Positions 17,209-26,996 of a stretch of DNA of 64,000 nucleotides are shown here, piece after piece. This DNA is from Sulfuritalea hydrogenivorans sk43H (GTDB lineage: Bacteria > Pseudomonadota > Gammaproteobacteria > Burkholderiales > Rhodocyclaceae). Position 1 is the first letter of the stretch, and each line of letters starts with the position of its first letter. A program made the position numbers and the translations under genes. The stretch covers positions 2,852,001 through 2,916,000 of the forward strand of contig NZ_AP012547.1 in the NCBI RefSeq assembly GCF_000828635.1. Reading direction: 5' to 3'. Under the pieces are notes generated by a model, which worked only from the letters and a program-made list of their open reading frames with translations, was not told where the DNA came from and made no database searches.

Positions 17209-18102
17209 TCAGTCGAAGCCTTCGTCGCTTTCGGATTCGGATTCAAGCGCCCGTTTCTTCGCCGCCTCGCGCTCCTCGACCAGACGCTTTTCCTGCACCT
17301 TGGCGAGGCGCTCCTGAGCCGCTTCGGCATTGAGCGCAATGCTCTCTTCGCCGAACAGCACCTGGCGCAGGAAGCGGAAGGCGAATTGCAGCAGCGCGAC
17401 GTCGTCAGCCATCAGCGCTTCCTTCTCCGCCTGCGGCAGGTCGAACAGCTTGGTGAAGGATTCGGCGCTGACGAATTCGCGGAAGCGGTCGATGTCGTAG
17501 CAAGCCATGAAAAACAGCTGGCGGCTGCGCAAGGATGGCTTGCCGATGGTCGGGCCGGAGGATTTCTTCTTCAACACCAGCTGGCGCCAGCCGCGCGCCA
17601 GTTCGTCGTACTGTTCGAGTCCCTGTTCCTTGCGATAGTCGGCGATGGTGATACGGCGATTCACCTCGTGGCCCTTGCAGTGGTCTTCCTTGACGAGGGC
17701 GTAGGAGTCGCGATCGACGTATTCGTCCTGCTTCCTCATCGACAGCAGGGCCACCGGGTAGTAGCGGCAGGCCGTGGGCCGGTCGCTGTAAATGTCGCAG
17801 CCCTCCGGCTTCATGAAACGGCAGGCAGTCCCACCTTCCACGGGGCGAAACTTGATCCCGGCGATGCTGTCCTTGTCGAATTCATAGGGCACCGTATAGT
17901 CCTTGAGGAACTCGGTGGAGCTGATCCCCAGCCGCGTCTTGATACGCAGCACGTCGTAGGGCGTCAGCGAAATGTCGATGTTGGAACAGCAGGCGTTCCA
18001 GCAACCGATGCCCTTGTGGCAGGAGAATTCTATTTCGTGGGTCTCCGCCAGCATGGTGGGGAGGACGGGACTTTGCGGAAAGGGAATATCGGGCTGGGAC
18101 AT
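17209..18102 (-). CDS. YkgJ/UPF0153-family cysteine-cluster protein
   Basis: 297 residues. The family's zinc/iron-binding cysteines are present: FSCHKGIGCWNACCSNIDI (~28-44), GTACRFMKPEGCDIYSDRPTACRYYP (~90-115) and HCKGH (~140). Family members are often annotated as Fe-S cluster oxidoreductases but no reaction is established. The last ~45 residues are an acidic, Lys/Glu-rich probable coiled coil ending in ESESESDEGFD. The gene lies between the aprA terminator and the convergent qmo operon. A role in maturing or protecting sulfur enzymes is possible but unsupported. Confidence 0.8.
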   Translation of the reverse strand: MSQPDIPFPQSPVLPTMLAETHEIEFSCHKGIGCWNACCSNIDISLTPYDVLRIKTRLGISSTEFLKDYTVPYEFDKDSIAGIKFRPVEGGTACRFMKPEGCDIYSDRPTACRYYPVALLSMRKQDEYVDRDSYALVKEDHCKGHEVNRRITIADYRKEQGLEQYDELARGWRQLVLKKKSSGPTIGKPSLRSRQLFFMACYDIDRFREFVSAESFTKLFDLPQAEKEALMADDVALLQFAFRFLRQVLFGEESIALNAEAAQERLAKVQEKRLVEEREAAKKRALESESESDEGFD

Positions 18103-18140
18103 GAGAAGCCTCTTTGCAGCTAGGGATTACGGTTTCAACA

Positions 18141-18161
18141 TCCCACTAGGGGATACCGTCC
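18141..18161 (-). repeat. Distant partial copy of the 44-base tandem repeat
   Basis: On the minus strand 20 of 21 bases match the second half of the repeat unit at 55735-55822 (GGACGGTATCCCC...GTGGGA). Lies in the promoter region of the YkgJ-type gene. Confidence 0.5.
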
Positions 18162-18191
18162 GCGCCCACAGGGACGCAGACATAAAGAAAA

Positions 18192-18221
18192 CAGGCCGAA
18201 AGCCTTGCGGCTTCCGGCCTG
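18192..18221 (-). terminator. Rho-independent terminator of sat-aprBA
   Basis: 13-bp stem with one mismatch (18192-18204 with 18209-18221), 4-base loop, followed on the minus strand by TTTTCTTTATG. It lies 22 bases past the aprA stop. Confidence 0.9.
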
Positions 18222-18243
18222 AATTTTACAGCCTGGACCGCGC

Positions 18244-20271
18244 TTAGTGCGGAGCGGCAGCCTTGAACAGCTTCGACTTGTCCACCAGGTCGATGTGCTT
18301 GCGCTTGAAGCAGGTCCACTTCTTGGTGTGCTTGTCGTAGATCGAATTCACGAAGCAATGCCAGTTCTTCTCGTCGACGAAGTTCTTGTCGGTGCGATAG
18401 TAGAAGCCCGGGTAGCGGCTCTCTTCGCGGAACTGGATGTGCTTCATGTGGGCTTCGGCGGTCAGGATGCGATGGTAGTTTTCCCAGGCGCGCAGCAGTT
18501 CGTGCAGGTCCTTGGCGCGCAGCTTGAGCGAATCTTCCTTCAGCATTTCCAGCTTCTCTTCCGCAACGGCCAACATCTTGTCGTTGGTGTTGTAGTAGGT
18601 GGCGACACCGGCAACGTACTCGTCCATGATCTTCTGCAGACGCATCTGCAGCATCTTCGGCGTGATGTAGTTGGGGTTGACGTCGATCGCCGTGGTGTAG
18701 TCCTTGTGCGTCAGGAAGGTCTTGACCGGCCTCCAGATCGTTTCGGCGATCTGTTCGTTGGTCTCGTCGAACTCGAGCTTGTAGTCGGGATTGTCGAGGC
18801 AGTACTTGATCATCGACTTGGCGGCCAGGCGGCCTTCGGTGTGCGAACCGGAGGAGAACTTGTGGCCCGAGGCGCCCACGCCGTCGCCGGCGGTGAACAG
18901 ACCCTTGACCGTGGTCATCGAACGGTAGCCCCAGTTCCAGCCCTTCGGCAGGTGCGCGGGAACGCCGTCATACTCTTCCGTGGTCGGCGCGCCGACGTCG
19001 GTCGGGCCGGACACCCAGATGCCGCAGCAGCCGGAGTGCGAACCCAGCAGGTAGGGCTCGGTCGGCATCAGTTCGGAGTTCTTCTCGCGCGGATCGACGT
19101 TCTCGCCGACCCAGATGCCGCACTGGCCGATACACATGTCGAGGAAGTCTTCCCAGGCCTCGGCTTCGAGGTGCTTGACTTCCTTCGGCGTCAGGGTCTC
19201 GGCCAGCTTGGCCAGGGCGGTGACGGTGTCCATGTAGATCGGGCCGCGACCTTCCTTCATTTCCTTCAGCATCAGGTGGTTGCGCAGGCAGGAGGCGGGA
19301 ACGGCGGCCTGCCCGTAGGGCGGGTAGTCGTTCAGCATTTCCTTGTTCTTGACCATGTAGTCTTCGCCGTAGGCGTTGGTGGCCTTGGCCTTGAACAACA
19401 GGAACCAGGCACCGACCGGGCCGTAACCGTCCTTGAAGCGGGCGGGCACGAAACGGTTTTCCATCATGGTCATCTCGGCGCCGGCTTCGGCGGCCATGGC
19501 GTAGGTCGAACCGGCATTCCACACCGGGTACCAGGCGCGGCCCGAGCCCTCGCCCACGGAACGCGGACGGAACAGGTTGACGCAACCGCCGGCGGCCAGC
19601 ATCACGGCCTTGGCCTTGTAGATGTAGATCTTGTTCTCGCGCACCGAGAAACCGGCGGCGCCGGCGATGCGGGTCGGATCGTTCTTGTCGTTGATCAGAT
19701 GCACGATGAACACGCGCTCCTGGATGCGGTCGAGGCCGAGCGCCTTCTTGGCGGCTTCGGCAACGATCCACTTGTAGGATTCGCCGTTGATCATGATCTG
19801 CCACTTGCCCGAACGCACCGGCTGGCCGCCATCCTTCAGGGCCGGCAGGCCTTCCTTCTGCGCTTCGGCGCCGTCGTGGCGGACGCCTTCGGCGTCGGTC
19901 TTCCAGATCGGCAGGCCCCACTCTTCGAACAGATGCACGGAGTCGTCAACGTTGCGGCCCACGTCATAGGCCAGGTCGTCGCGGGTGATGCCCATCAGGT
20001 CGTTGGAGACCATGCGCGCGTAGTCGGCGGGATCCTGCTTGTCGCCGATGTAGGTGTTGATCGCGGACAGGCCCTGCGCCACGGCGCCGGAGCGGTCCAT
20101 GGCGGCCTTGTCCACCAGCTTGATCTTGAGTTCCTTGCCGGTCTCGGCCTTGAGGGCCTCGGCCCAGCGCATCATTTCATATGCCGTGCCGCAGCAGGCC
20201 ATGCCGCCGCCGACGAGCAGAATGTCCAGCTCTTCGTAGACGACTTCAGGTGCTTCAAATGTTCCAGCCAT
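18244..20271 (-). CDS. aprA: Adenylylsulfate (APS) reductase alpha subunit
   Basis: 675 residues, a normal length. The N-terminal FAD-binding segment is DILLVGGGMACCGTAYEMMRWAE (~16-38, starting at DILL); characteristic AprA stretches follow, including RNHLMLKEMKEGRGPIYMDT and GSHSGCCGIWVSGP. With AprB it interconverts APS and sulfite plus AMP using FAD; here most likely in the oxidative direction. It starts 22 bases after aprB with GAGGAA as RBS. It is cytoplasmic, and electrons likely pass to the Qmo/Hdr proteins. No AprM gene is adjacent, which fits a Qmo-dependent type. Confidence 0.96.
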   Translation of the reverse strand: MAGTFEAPEVVYEELDILLVGGGMACCGTAYEMMRWAEALKAETGKELKIKLVDKAAMDRSGAVAQGLSAINTYIGDKQDPADYARMVSNDLMGITRDDLAYDVGRNVDDSVHLFEEWGLPIWKTDAEGVRHDGAEAQKEGLPALKDGGQPVRSGKWQIMINGESYKWIVAEAAKKALGLDRIQERVFIVHLINDKNDPTRIAGAAGFSVRENKIYIYKAKAVMLAAGGCVNLFRPRSVGEGSGRAWYPVWNAGSTYAMAAEAGAEMTMMENRFVPARFKDGYGPVGAWFLLFKAKATNAYGEDYMVKNKEMLNDYPPYGQAAVPASCLRNHLMLKEMKEGRGPIYMDTVTALAKLAETLTPKEVKHLEAEAWEDFLDMCIGQCGIWVGENVDPREKNSELMPTEPYLLGSHSGCCGIWVSGPTDVGAPTTEEYDGVPAHLPKGWNWGYRSMTTVKGLFTAGDGVGASGHKFSSGSHTEGRLAAKSMIKYCLDNPDYKLEFDETNEQIAETIWRPVKTFLTHKDYTTAIDVNPNYITPKMLQMRLQKIMDEYVAGVATYYNTNDKMLAVAEEKLEMLKEDSLKLRAKDLHELLRAWENYHRILTAEAHMKHIQFREESRYPGFYYRTDKNFVDEKNWHCFVNSIYDKHTKKWTCFKRKHIDLVDKSKLFKAAAPH

Positions 20272-20293
20272 TTTTGGTTCCTCGATTGGTCAA

Positions 20294-20767
20294 TTACTTG
20301 CGGATCAGTTCGGCGGGGTTGCCGGCGCGGAAGCCGCCCATGACAGCCCGGGTGTACACGCCGTCGGCGGTGATCTCCGACATCTTCGGCATCGGCTTGC
20401 CGCCGTAGCAGTCGATCGAGCCTTCGGCCGTGGTGCGGATCGGGAACTTGAAACGCTTCAGCGTGCCGTTGCGGAACTTGATGGTCCACATGATGGAGTC
20501 GGATCCGCGCAGCGGCTGCACCGAACCGCCCAGCGGCACGATGTCGGCGTAGTGGCGGCATTCGATGGCGCCCTGCGGGCAGATCTTGACGCAGGAGTAG
20601 CACTCCCAGCACTGCTCCGGTTCCTGGTTGAACGCCTTCATGGCATGGCCGGTTTCGGAACCGTCCTTGTCCAGCTTCATCAGGTTGTGCGGGCAGATGT
20701 ACATGCAGGCGGTCTTGTCCTGCCCCTTGCAGCCATCGCACTTCTCGGTACGAACAAAGGTTGGCAT
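20294..20767 (-). CDS. aprB: APS reductase beta subunit (two-[4Fe-4S] ferredoxin)
   Basis: 157 residues. Cluster motifs are CDGCKGQDKTACMYICPHN (~10-28), including the family-specific insertion after the second cysteine, and CWECYSCVKICPQGAIEC (~53-70). The C-terminal ~80 residues form the tail that wraps AprA. It shuttles electrons between the AprA FAD and the external partner. 71 bases separate it from sat upstream, without a terminator, so sat-aprB-aprA is one operon. Confidence 0.95.
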   Translation of the reverse strand: MPTFVRTEKCDGCKGQDKTACMYICPHNLMKLDKDGSETGHAMKAFNQEPEQCWECYSCVKICPQGAIECRHYADIVPLGGSVQPLRGSDSIMWTIKFRNGTLKRFKFPIRTTAEGSIDCYGGKPMPKMSEITADGVYTRAVMGGFRAGNPAELIRK

Positions 20768-20838
20768 TTGGTTTCTACTCCTAGGTTACGGTGTTGATCA
20801 TCAAAAAATGCACTTGGAAAAGCTGGGGTTCTGATTTA

Positions 20839-22053
20839 TCAGCGGGCCGAATGTCCGGACAACTTGACCTCGACCTTCTCGTCTTCGGCCAGGCTGGCGT
20901 AGTAGGCGCGCAGCACCTCCAGCACCTCCGGCCGGGAAAACTCGGCGGGCACGTCGCCGCCTTCGGACAACATCTTGCGCAGCTTGGTACCCGACAGCAG
21001 CAGGCGGTCGGCCTCGCCGTGCGGGCAGGTACGCGCCGAGGCCATGCCGCCGCACTTGTAGCACCAGAAGGTCCAGTCGATCTTCAGCGGCTGGGTCTCC
21101 AGCGAGCCCTTGGGAATCTGGTCGAAAATGTGGTGGGCGTCGAAAGGACCGTAGTAGCTGCCGACACCGGCGTGGTCGCGGCCGACGATCAGATCCGAGC
21201 AGCCATAGTTCTGGCGGAACAGCGCATGCAGCAGCGCCTCGCGCGGGCCGGCATAGCGCATGTCGAGCGGGTAGCCCGCCTGCAGCACGGTGTTCTTGAC
21301 GAAATAGTGCTCGGCCAGTGTGGAGATCGCCTCGGAACGAACATCAGCGGGAATGTCGCCCGGCTTCAGATTGCCCAGCAGCGAGTGGATCAGCACGCCG
21401 TCGCAGGTCTCGATGGCGATCTTCGCCAGATACTCGTGCGAACGGTGCATCGGGTTGCGGGTCTGGAAGGCGGCAACGCGGCTCCAGCCCATGGCCTCGA
21501 ACTTGGCGCGGGTTTCCTTCGGCGACATGAAAAGATCGCCGTACTTCTCCGGGAAATCGCCCTGCGAGAGAACCTTGATCGGGCCGGCGAGGTTGATGTC
21601 GCCCTGCTCCATGACCATCTTGACGCCGGGATGCTCGATGTCGGTGGTCTTGAACACCGTGGCGCACTCGTGCGCCTTGTCGATCTTGAACTTCTCGGTC
21701 ACCTTCATGGTGGCGAGGATTTCGCCGCTTGCGCCATCCACCAGCGCGATGTCGCTGCCGGTCTTGATGCCGTCGGCGATGACTTCGTCCGTCGAGAGGG
21801 TGATCGGGATCGGCCAGAACAGGCCGTTGGCCATCTTCATGCCATCGCAGACGCCCTGCCAGTCGGTATGGGTCATGAAGCCCTCGAGCGGCGTAAAACC
21901 GCCGATGCCGAGCATGATGATGTCGCCGGCTTCACGCGAACTGACCTTGACTTTCGGCAAGGACTGGGCACGTGCAAGCTCTACCTTCAGAGCCTGGCCT
22001 TCGAGCAACAAGGGTCGCAGACTGCCGCCGCCGTGCGGATTGACCAACGCCAT
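20839..22053 (-). CDS. sat: ATP sulfurylase (dissimilatory sulfate adenylyltransferase)
   Basis: 404 residues from the ATG at 22053 ([10 protein letters not shown]), which has AGGAGG 7 bases upstream; longer readings run across the promoter. Active-site motifs: [11 protein letters not shown] (~200) and GRDHAGVG (~290). A C-terminal [16 protein letters not shown] cysteine set is a zinc site seen in bacterial dissimilatory Sat. In sulfur oxidisers it makes ATP and sulfate from APS and pyrophosphate, the substrate-level phosphorylation step after AprBA. It is the first gene of the operon. Confidence 0.95.
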   Translation of the reverse strand: MALVNPHGGGSLRPLLLEGQALKVELARAQSLPKVKVSSREAGDIIMLGIGGFTPLEGFMTHTDWQGVCDGMKMANGLFWPIPITLSTDEVIADGIKTGSDIALVDGASGEILATMKVTEKFKIDKAHECATVFKTTDIEHPGVKMVMEQGDINLAGPIKVLSQGDFPEKYGDLFMSPKETRAKFEAMGWSRVAAFQTRNPMHRSHEYLAKIAIETCDGVLIHSLLGNLKPGDIPADVRSEAISTLAEHYFVKNTVLQAGYPLDMRYAGPREALLHALFRQNYGCSDLIVGRDHAGVGSYYGPFDAHHIFDQIPKGSLETQPLKIDWTFWCYKCGGMASARTCPHGEADRLLLSGTKLRKMLSEGGDVPAEFSRPEVLEVLRAYYASLAEDEKVEVKLSGHSAR

Positions 22054-22125
22054 GCCGAACCTCCTAAAATAGGGACTATTTCTTGAAGTTCGAAGGCTAA
22101 CAATTTCCCCTTCCGGCGCCAATGC

Positions 22126-22148
22126 GATTATTTCTATTTGAGGATAAG
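22126..22148 (-). promoter_or_regulatory. Candidate operator/promoter element upstream of sat-aprBA
   Basis: 20 of 23 bases match the soeABC upstream element at 8813-8835, in the same orientation and at nearly the same distance (72 bases before the sat ATG). It lies in the divergent region between sat and rfbF. Confidence 0.5.
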
Positions 22149-22237
22149 GGGATTGTTTATGGGCCGTGCAAGGGCGCGGATCGGCGCCTCTGCTAACATT
22201 TGTCCGATTTCGATCCTGACCGACAATTGACCAGAAA

Positions 22238-23008
22238 ATGAAAGCAGTAATTCTTGCCGGCGGCCTCGGTACGCGTCTCGCCGAAGAAACCGTACTGCGA
22301 CCCAAACCGATGGTGGAAATCGGCGGCAAGCCGATTCTCTGGCACATCATGAAAGGCTATGCCCACTTCGGCATCACCGATTTCGTGATCTGCCTCGGCT
22401 ACAAGGGCTATATGGTGAAGGAATACTTTGCCAACCTGGCCCTGCACACATCCGACGTGACCATCGACCTGGCGAAAAACCGCGTCGACCTGCATCAGAA
22501 CCAGTCCGAGCCCTGGAACATCACATTGGTGGACACCGGAGAAAACACGCAGACGGGGGGGCGCCTGCGCCGAATTCGCGGCTTCGTCGACGGCGAAGAC
22601 TTCTGCATGACCTATGGCGATGGCGTGGCCGATGTGGATATCAGCGCGCTGCTTGCCTTTCATCGCAACGAGCAATGCCTGGCGACGGTCACCGCGGTCC
22701 GACCGCCGGGGCGCTTCGGCCGCCTCGATCTCGACGGCAAGCGCGCGCGCGGGTTTCAGGAAAAGCCGCGCGGCGATGGCGACTGGATCAATGGCGGGTT
22801 TTTCGTGATCTCCCCCGCCGCACTCGACCGCATCGACAGCGAATCCACCCTGTGGGAACAGGAGCCCTTGCAGCATCTGGCGGCAAACGGGCAACTGGCC
22901 GCGTTTCGCCATGACGGTTTCTGGCAACCCATGGACACGTTGCGCGACAAGAACCATCTGGAGCAACTCTGGGCCGCCGGCAATGCTCCGTGGAAGCTGT
23001 GGCAGTGA
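22238..23008 (+). CDS. rfbF: Glucose-1-phosphate cytidylyltransferase
   Basis: 256 residues, family length. Nucleotidyltransferase motif is [28 protein letters not shown] (first 28 residues after MKAVI). Makes CDP-glucose from CTP and glucose-1-phosphate, the entry step to CDP-3,6-dideoxyhexoses. It is the first gene of rfbFGH, divergent from sat with 184 bases between the starts. Its stop overlaps the rfbG GTG start. Confidence 0.95.
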   Translation: MKAVILAGGLGTRLAEETVLRPKPMVEIGGKPILWHIMKGYAHFGITDFVICLGYKGYMVKEYFANLALHTSDVTIDLAKNRVDLHQNQSEPWNITLVDTGENTQTGGRLRRIRGFVDGEDFCMTYGDGVADVDISALLAFHRNEQCLATVTAVRPPGRFGRLDLDGKRARGFQEKPRGDGDWINGGFFVISPAALDRIDSESTLWEQEPLQHLAANGQLAAFRHDGFWQPMDTLRDKNHLEQLWAAGNAPWKLWQ

Positions 23009-24078
23009 ATCCCGATTTCTGGAAAGGCCGCAAGGTATTCATTACCGGCCATACCGGTTTCAAGGGTGCCTGGCTGGCCTTGTGGCTGCAGAAAGTCGGC
23101 GCTGGCGTTACGGCGTTTTCGCTGGCGCCGCCGACGCAGCCAAGCTTGTTCGAAGCGGCGCAGGTGGCTCAGGGCATCACTTCGATCCATGGCGACATCC
23201 GCGACTACGCTGCACTCGGCACGGCGCTGCACGACAGCGGCGCCAGCATCGTGTTCCACCTTGCGGCACAAGCCACGGTGGCGGATGGCTACCGCTTCGC
23301 GCGCGACACCTTCGCCACCAACGTCACCGGCACCCTGAACTTGCTGGACGCGATACGCGAATGTCCGGCGGTAGAGGCTGCAATCGTCGTCACCAGCGAC
23401 AAATGCTACGTCCCATCGCCTGCCGGCGTGCCGCTGCGTGAAGGCGACCCGCTGGGCGGCAAAGACCCCTACAGCGCCAGCAAGAGCTGTGCCGAAATTG
23501 CCACGACGTCGTGGCGCGAATCCTTCTTCAATGCCGACGACTCGCCGCGCATCGCCACCGCACGCGCCGGCAACGTCATCGGTGGCGGCGACTGGGCGGC
23601 GCACCGCCTGCTGCCGGACATCGTCCGCGCCTTTCATGCCGGGAATGTCCTTTCCCTGCGCATGCCCGAGGCCATCCGGCCATGGCAGCACGTACTCGAA
23701 GCGCTCGCCGGCTACCTGCTGCTGGCGGAACATCTGTGCGGCAAGGACGGTGCCCGCCATGCACAAGCCTGGAACTTCGGCCCGGCTGAATCGGATCAAC
23801 TCACCGTGGGCGAAGTCGCCGAACGCTGCGCCAGGATCTGGGGCGGAAATGCCCGCGTTGACGTCGCCAAGACCAACTTCCAGAAGGAAACCGAAACCCT
23901 GCGCCTCGATGCCACCCATGCCCGCACGGCTCTTGGCTGGAACCCGCGCTGGAACGCCGACCAGGCTTTGCACCAGACACTGGACTGGTACCGGGCCTGG
24001 TATGCCGGCAGCAGCGATAGCGCCGGCATTCGCGCCCTGACCCTGGCCCAGATCGACCACTACACGGCAACGACATGA
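23005..24078 (+). CDS. rfbG: CDP-glucose 4,6-dehydratase
   Basis: 357 residues from the GTG at 23005 that overlaps the rfbF stop (GTGA). Rossmann motif is [18 protein letters not shown] (~10-27). The SDR catalytic tyrosine-lysine occurs in the [11 protein letters not shown] segment (~152). Converts CDP-glucose to CDP-4-keto-6-deoxyglucose. The peptide VGAGVTA at ~31-37 is encoded by a copy of the 22-base element, near the N-terminus just after the first helix. Confidence 0.94.
   Translation: MNPDFWKGRKVFITGHTGFKGAWLALWLQKVGAGVTAFSLAPPTQPSLFEAAQVAQGITSIHGDIRDYAALGTALHDSGASIVFHLAAQATVADGYRFARDTFATNVTGTLNLLDAIRECPAVEAAIVVTSDKCYVPSPAGVPLREGDPLGGKDPYSASKSCAEIATTSWRESFFNADDSPRIATARAGNVIGGGDWAAHRLLPDIVRAFHAGNVLSLRMPEAIRPWQHVLEALAGYLLLAEHLCGKDGARHAQAWNFGPAESDQLTVGEVAERCARIWGGNARVDVAKTNFQKETETLRLDATHARTALGWNPRWNADQALHQTLDWYRAWYAGSSDSAGIRALTLAQIDHYTATT
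23094..23115 (+). repeat. Interspersed 22-base element, copy 6 (inside rfbG)
   Basis: Core AGTCGGCGCTGGCG, TT, ACGGCG; perfect match. Translated VGAGVTA. Confidence 0.75.
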
Positions 24079-25394
24079 CACTCGACGAACAACGAAAACA
24101 GATTCTTGCCCGGGTGCGCGACTATGCCGCACAACAGGAGTTGCGCGCCCCCTTCGCGGCGGGAAATAGTGCCGTGCCGGTCTCCGGACGGGTGCTCGAT
24201 GCGGAAGCCTACGTTGCCCTGGTGGACGCCGCGCTTGATGGCTGGCTCACCACCGGGCGCTTCAACGACGAGTTCGAAAAACAGATCGCGGCCCGCATCG
24301 GCGTGGCCCGCGCACTCACCGTCAATTCAGGGTCGTCGGCCAACCTGCTGGCGCTTTCCGCGCTGACGTCGCCCCTGCTGGGCGAACGCGCCCTGAAACC
24401 CGGCGACGAGGTCATCACCGCCGCCGCGGGCTTCCCCACCACCATCAATCCGATCCTGCAAAACGGCCTGGTTCCGGTTTTCGTCGATTCGGAACTGCCC
24501 ACCTACAACCCCGGCGCGGCAAGCATCGCCGCCGCCATCGGCCCGCGCACCCGCGCCATCATGCTGGCCCATGCCCTGGGCAATCCGTTCGATGCCGCAG
24601 CGCTGCGCGCGCTGGCCGACCAGCACGGACTGTGGCTGATCGAGGATTGCTGCGACGCCTTCGGCGCCACCCATGATGGCCGCAGCGTCGGCACCTTCGG
24701 CCATATCGGCACGCTGAGCTTCTACCCCGCGCACCACATCACCACCGGCGAAGGCGGCGCGGTGTTCACCAGCGATCCTGTACTGGCAAGAGCCATCGAG
24801 TCCTTCCGCGACTGGGGCCGGGATTGCTACTGCGCCCCCGGCAAGGACAACACCTGCGGCAAGCGCTTCGACTGGCAACTGGGCAAGCTGCCCTGCGGCT
24901 ATGACCACAAATACACTTACTCGCACGCCGGCTACAACCTCAAGATCACCGACATGCAGGCCGCGCTCGGGGTCGCCCAAATGGGCCGCCTGGATGAATT
25001 CATCGCCGCGCGGAGAAGCAACTTTGCCCACCTGAAGACGCGTCTGAAAGCGTGCGAAGAATTCCTGATGCTGCCGGAGGCCACGCCGAACAGTGACCCA
25101 TCGTGGTTCGGCTTTCTGCTGACCCTGCGCGAGAACGCCCCCTGCAACCGGGTTGACCTGCTGCGCTACCTCGACCAGCACAAGATCGGCACGCGACTGC
25201 TGTTCGCCGGCAATGTCACCCGCCAGCCGTATATGCAGGGCCGCGACTATCGCGTCGCCGGAACACTGGCCAACGCCGACATCATCACCGAGCGCAGTTT
25301 CTGGATCGGCGTGTATCCGGGGCTCACCACAGAGATGCTCGATTACGCCGCCGACAGGATCAGCGAGTTTCTCGGCGTCGGATCTGCATGGTGA
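24075..25394 (+). CDS. rfbH: CDP-4-keto-6-deoxy-D-glucose 3-dehydrase
   Basis: 439 residues, typical length. It belongs to the DegT/DnrJ/EryC1 aminotransferase fold, but the RfbH subgroup lacks the PLP-Schiff-base lysine; here the site reads [20 protein letters not shown] (His in place of Lys), with upstream [13 protein letters not shown]. [2Fe-2S]-related cysteines lie at [15 protein letters not shown] (~251-265). Removes the 3-OH to give CDP-4-keto-3,6-dideoxyglucose with an NADH-dependent reductase partner (RfbI-type), which is not seen in this window. ATGA overlap with rfbG. Confidence 0.95.
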   Translation: MTLDEQRKQILARVRDYAAQQELRAPFAAGNSAVPVSGRVLDAEAYVALVDAALDGWLTTGRFNDEFEKQIAARIGVARALTVNSGSSANLLALSALTSPLLGERALKPGDEVITAAAGFPTTINPILQNGLVPVFVDSELPTYNPGAASIAAAIGPRTRAIMLAHALGNPFDAAALRALADQHGLWLIEDCCDAFGATHDGRSVGTFGHIGTLSFYPAHHITTGEGGAVFTSDPVLARAIESFRDWGRDCYCAPGKDNTCGKRFDWQLGKLPCGYDHKYTYSHAGYNLKITDMQAALGVAQMGRLDEFIAARRSNFAHLKTRLKACEEFLMLPEATPNSDPSWFGFLLTLRENAPCNRVDLLRYLDQHKIGTRLLFAGNVTRQPYMQGRDYRVAGTLANADIITERSFWIGVYPGLTTEMLDYAADRISEFLGVGSAW

Positions 25395-25500
25395 GCATTA
25401 GCCGCGCCGCCAACTTTGACCAAGCCCTCGCTCGATGGCGGTGGGACAATCCAGCAATGCATCCCATCCATCAAGAGCAACGTACCGGAGTCTGTGCCCC

Positions 25501-26991
25501 ATGAAGCCCCTTGTCATTTTCGAGATGGCCAACAATCACATGGGCGACATCGCCCATGGCATGACCATCATCAAGGCCTTTGCCGACACCGTGGCACCCT
25601 ACCGCACGACATTCAACTTCGCCTTCAAGCTGCAGTATCGCGACCTCGATACCTTCATCCGTCCCGACTACAGGGGGCGCAGCGACATCAAGTATGTCAA
25701 GCGTTTCGAGGAAACCCGCCTGTCCGACGCGGACTTCCGGCGGCTCATCGCAACCATGCGGGAACATGGCTTTCTGACCGTGTGCACGCCCTTCGATGAA
25801 GTGTCGGTCGGCCGCATCGAAGCGCACGGAATCGACATCATCAAGATCGCCTCGTGCGCACTGACCGACTGGCCGCTGCTGGAACGCATTGCGCTTGCCA
25901 AACTGCCGATCATTGCCTCTACGGCCGCCTCCGGTGTCGAGGACATCGACGCCGTGGTCAGCTTCTTCCAGCACCGACAGAAGCAGCTCACCCTGATGCA
26001 TTGCGTCGGCGAATACCCGACCCCGGACGAACGCCTGGCGATCAGGCAGATCGAACTGCTGCGCCAGCGCTATCCCGATGTGCGCATCGGCTTCTCGACG
26101 CACGAGCAGCCGGACAACACGGTGGCGATCATGCTGGCGCTGGCAAATGGTGCGACAGTGTTCGAAAAGCATGTTGGCCTGCCCAGCGAACGCTATGCCA
26201 ACAATGCCTACTCGGCCTCGCCGGAACAGATCGCGGCATGGCTGGCCGCTGGCCGCCGCGCGCTGGACATGCTGGGGCCCACCGAGCGCTACGAACCAAC
26301 CGAGGCCGAGCGCGAGGGTCTGACGGCGCTCAAGCGCGGTGTCTTTGCCCGCCGCGACTTGCCCGCCGGCACGATACTCTCTGCCAGCGATGTCTTCTTT
26401 GCCTTCCCCCCCGATCCAGGGCAGGTGACGGCCAACGACTGGTCGAAATATGTCAGTCATACGCTCAACCAGCCCGTCGTCGCGAACGCGCCGATCAAGA
26501 AGCAGCAGACCACCGCACAACATCATCGACAGCATGTAATGGCCGCGGTCAAGGCCGTGCGCACATTGCTCAGGGAGGGAAATGTCATCCTGCCGGGCCT
26601 CAGCGAACTGGAAATTTCCCACCACTACGGGCTTGAGAACTTCCACCGCTTCGGCCTGACCATGATCACCATCGTCAACCGCGAGTACTGCAAGAAGGTC
26701 CTGGTCATGCTGCCCGGGCAGACCCACCCCGAGCAATACCACCAGCAGAAAGAGGAAACCTTCGTCGTCCTCCACGGCACCATGATCCTGAAGCTCGACG
26801 GCGCGGCGCAGAAGGTCAAGCCGGGCGACGTGGTCACCGTGGAAAGGGGCGTGCGCCACGAGTTCCATACGGAATCCGGCGTCGTCTTCGAGGAAATTTC
26901 CTCGACCCACATCAGGGACGATTCCTTCTACACCGACCCGGCGATCGCCGCCAACGCGCAGCGCAAGACCCACCTGGCCTACTGGATGTAA
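25501..26991 (+). CDS. NeuB-family PEP-condensing synthase fused to SAF-like and cupin domains
   Basis: 496 residues from the ATG at 25501 (MKPLVIFEMANNHMGD). Residues 1-~260 are the NeuB barrel (EMANNHMGD, FKLQYRD, HCVGEYPTP, GFSTHE, FEKHVG). ~275-340 is a SAF/antifreeze-like segment (LKRGVFARRDLPAGTILSASDVFFAFPP). ~350-490 is an extra cupin domain with QTHPEQYHQQKEETFVVLHG. NeuB enzymes condense PEP with an aldose (sialic, legionaminic or pseudaminic type). The canonical ~345-residue enzymes lack the cupin. No nonulosonate CMP-transferase or epimerase lies nearby, so the product is unclear. A TPP enzyme follows 5 bases later. Confidence 0.85.
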   Translation: MKPLVIFEMANNHMGDIAHGMTIIKAFADTVAPYRTTFNFAFKLQYRDLDTFIRPDYRGRSDIKYVKRFEETRLSDADFRRLIATMREHGFLTVCTPFDEVSVGRIEAHGIDIIKIASCALTDWPLLERIALAKLPIIASTAASGVEDIDAVVSFFQHRQKQLTLMHCVGEYPTPDERLAIRQIELLRQRYPDVRIGFSTHEQPDNTVAIMLALANGATVFEKHVGLPSERYANNAYSASPEQIAAWLAAGRRALDMLGPTERYEPTEAEREGLTALKRGVFARRDLPAGTILSASDVFFAFPPDPGQVTANDWSKYVSHTLNQPVVANAPIKKQQTTAQHHRQHVMAAVKAVRTLLREGNVILPGLSELEISHHYGLENFHRFGLTMITIVNREYCKKVLVMLPGQTHPEQYHQQKEETFVVLHGTMILKLDGAAQKVKPGDVVTVERGVRHEFHTESGVVFEEISSTHIRDDSFYTDPAIAANAQRKTHLAYWM

Positions 26992-26996
26992 TCCCG

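Noticed and set aside
18247-20343. 698-codon plus-strand frame opposite aprA
   Set aside because: Shadow of aprA; composition of reverse-complement codon bias, no recognisable fold.
18244-22053. Sulfate-reducing organism
   Set aside because: SoeABC, TusA/DsrE2 and the betaproteobacterial-like gene set favour oxidation; not finally settled without dsrAB and AprA phylogeny.
25501-26991. Reading the NeuB-like gene as a sialic acid synthase
   Set aside because: No CMP-sialate synthetase or UDP-GlcNAc epimerase is nearby, and the extra cupin domain is not part of standard NeuB.
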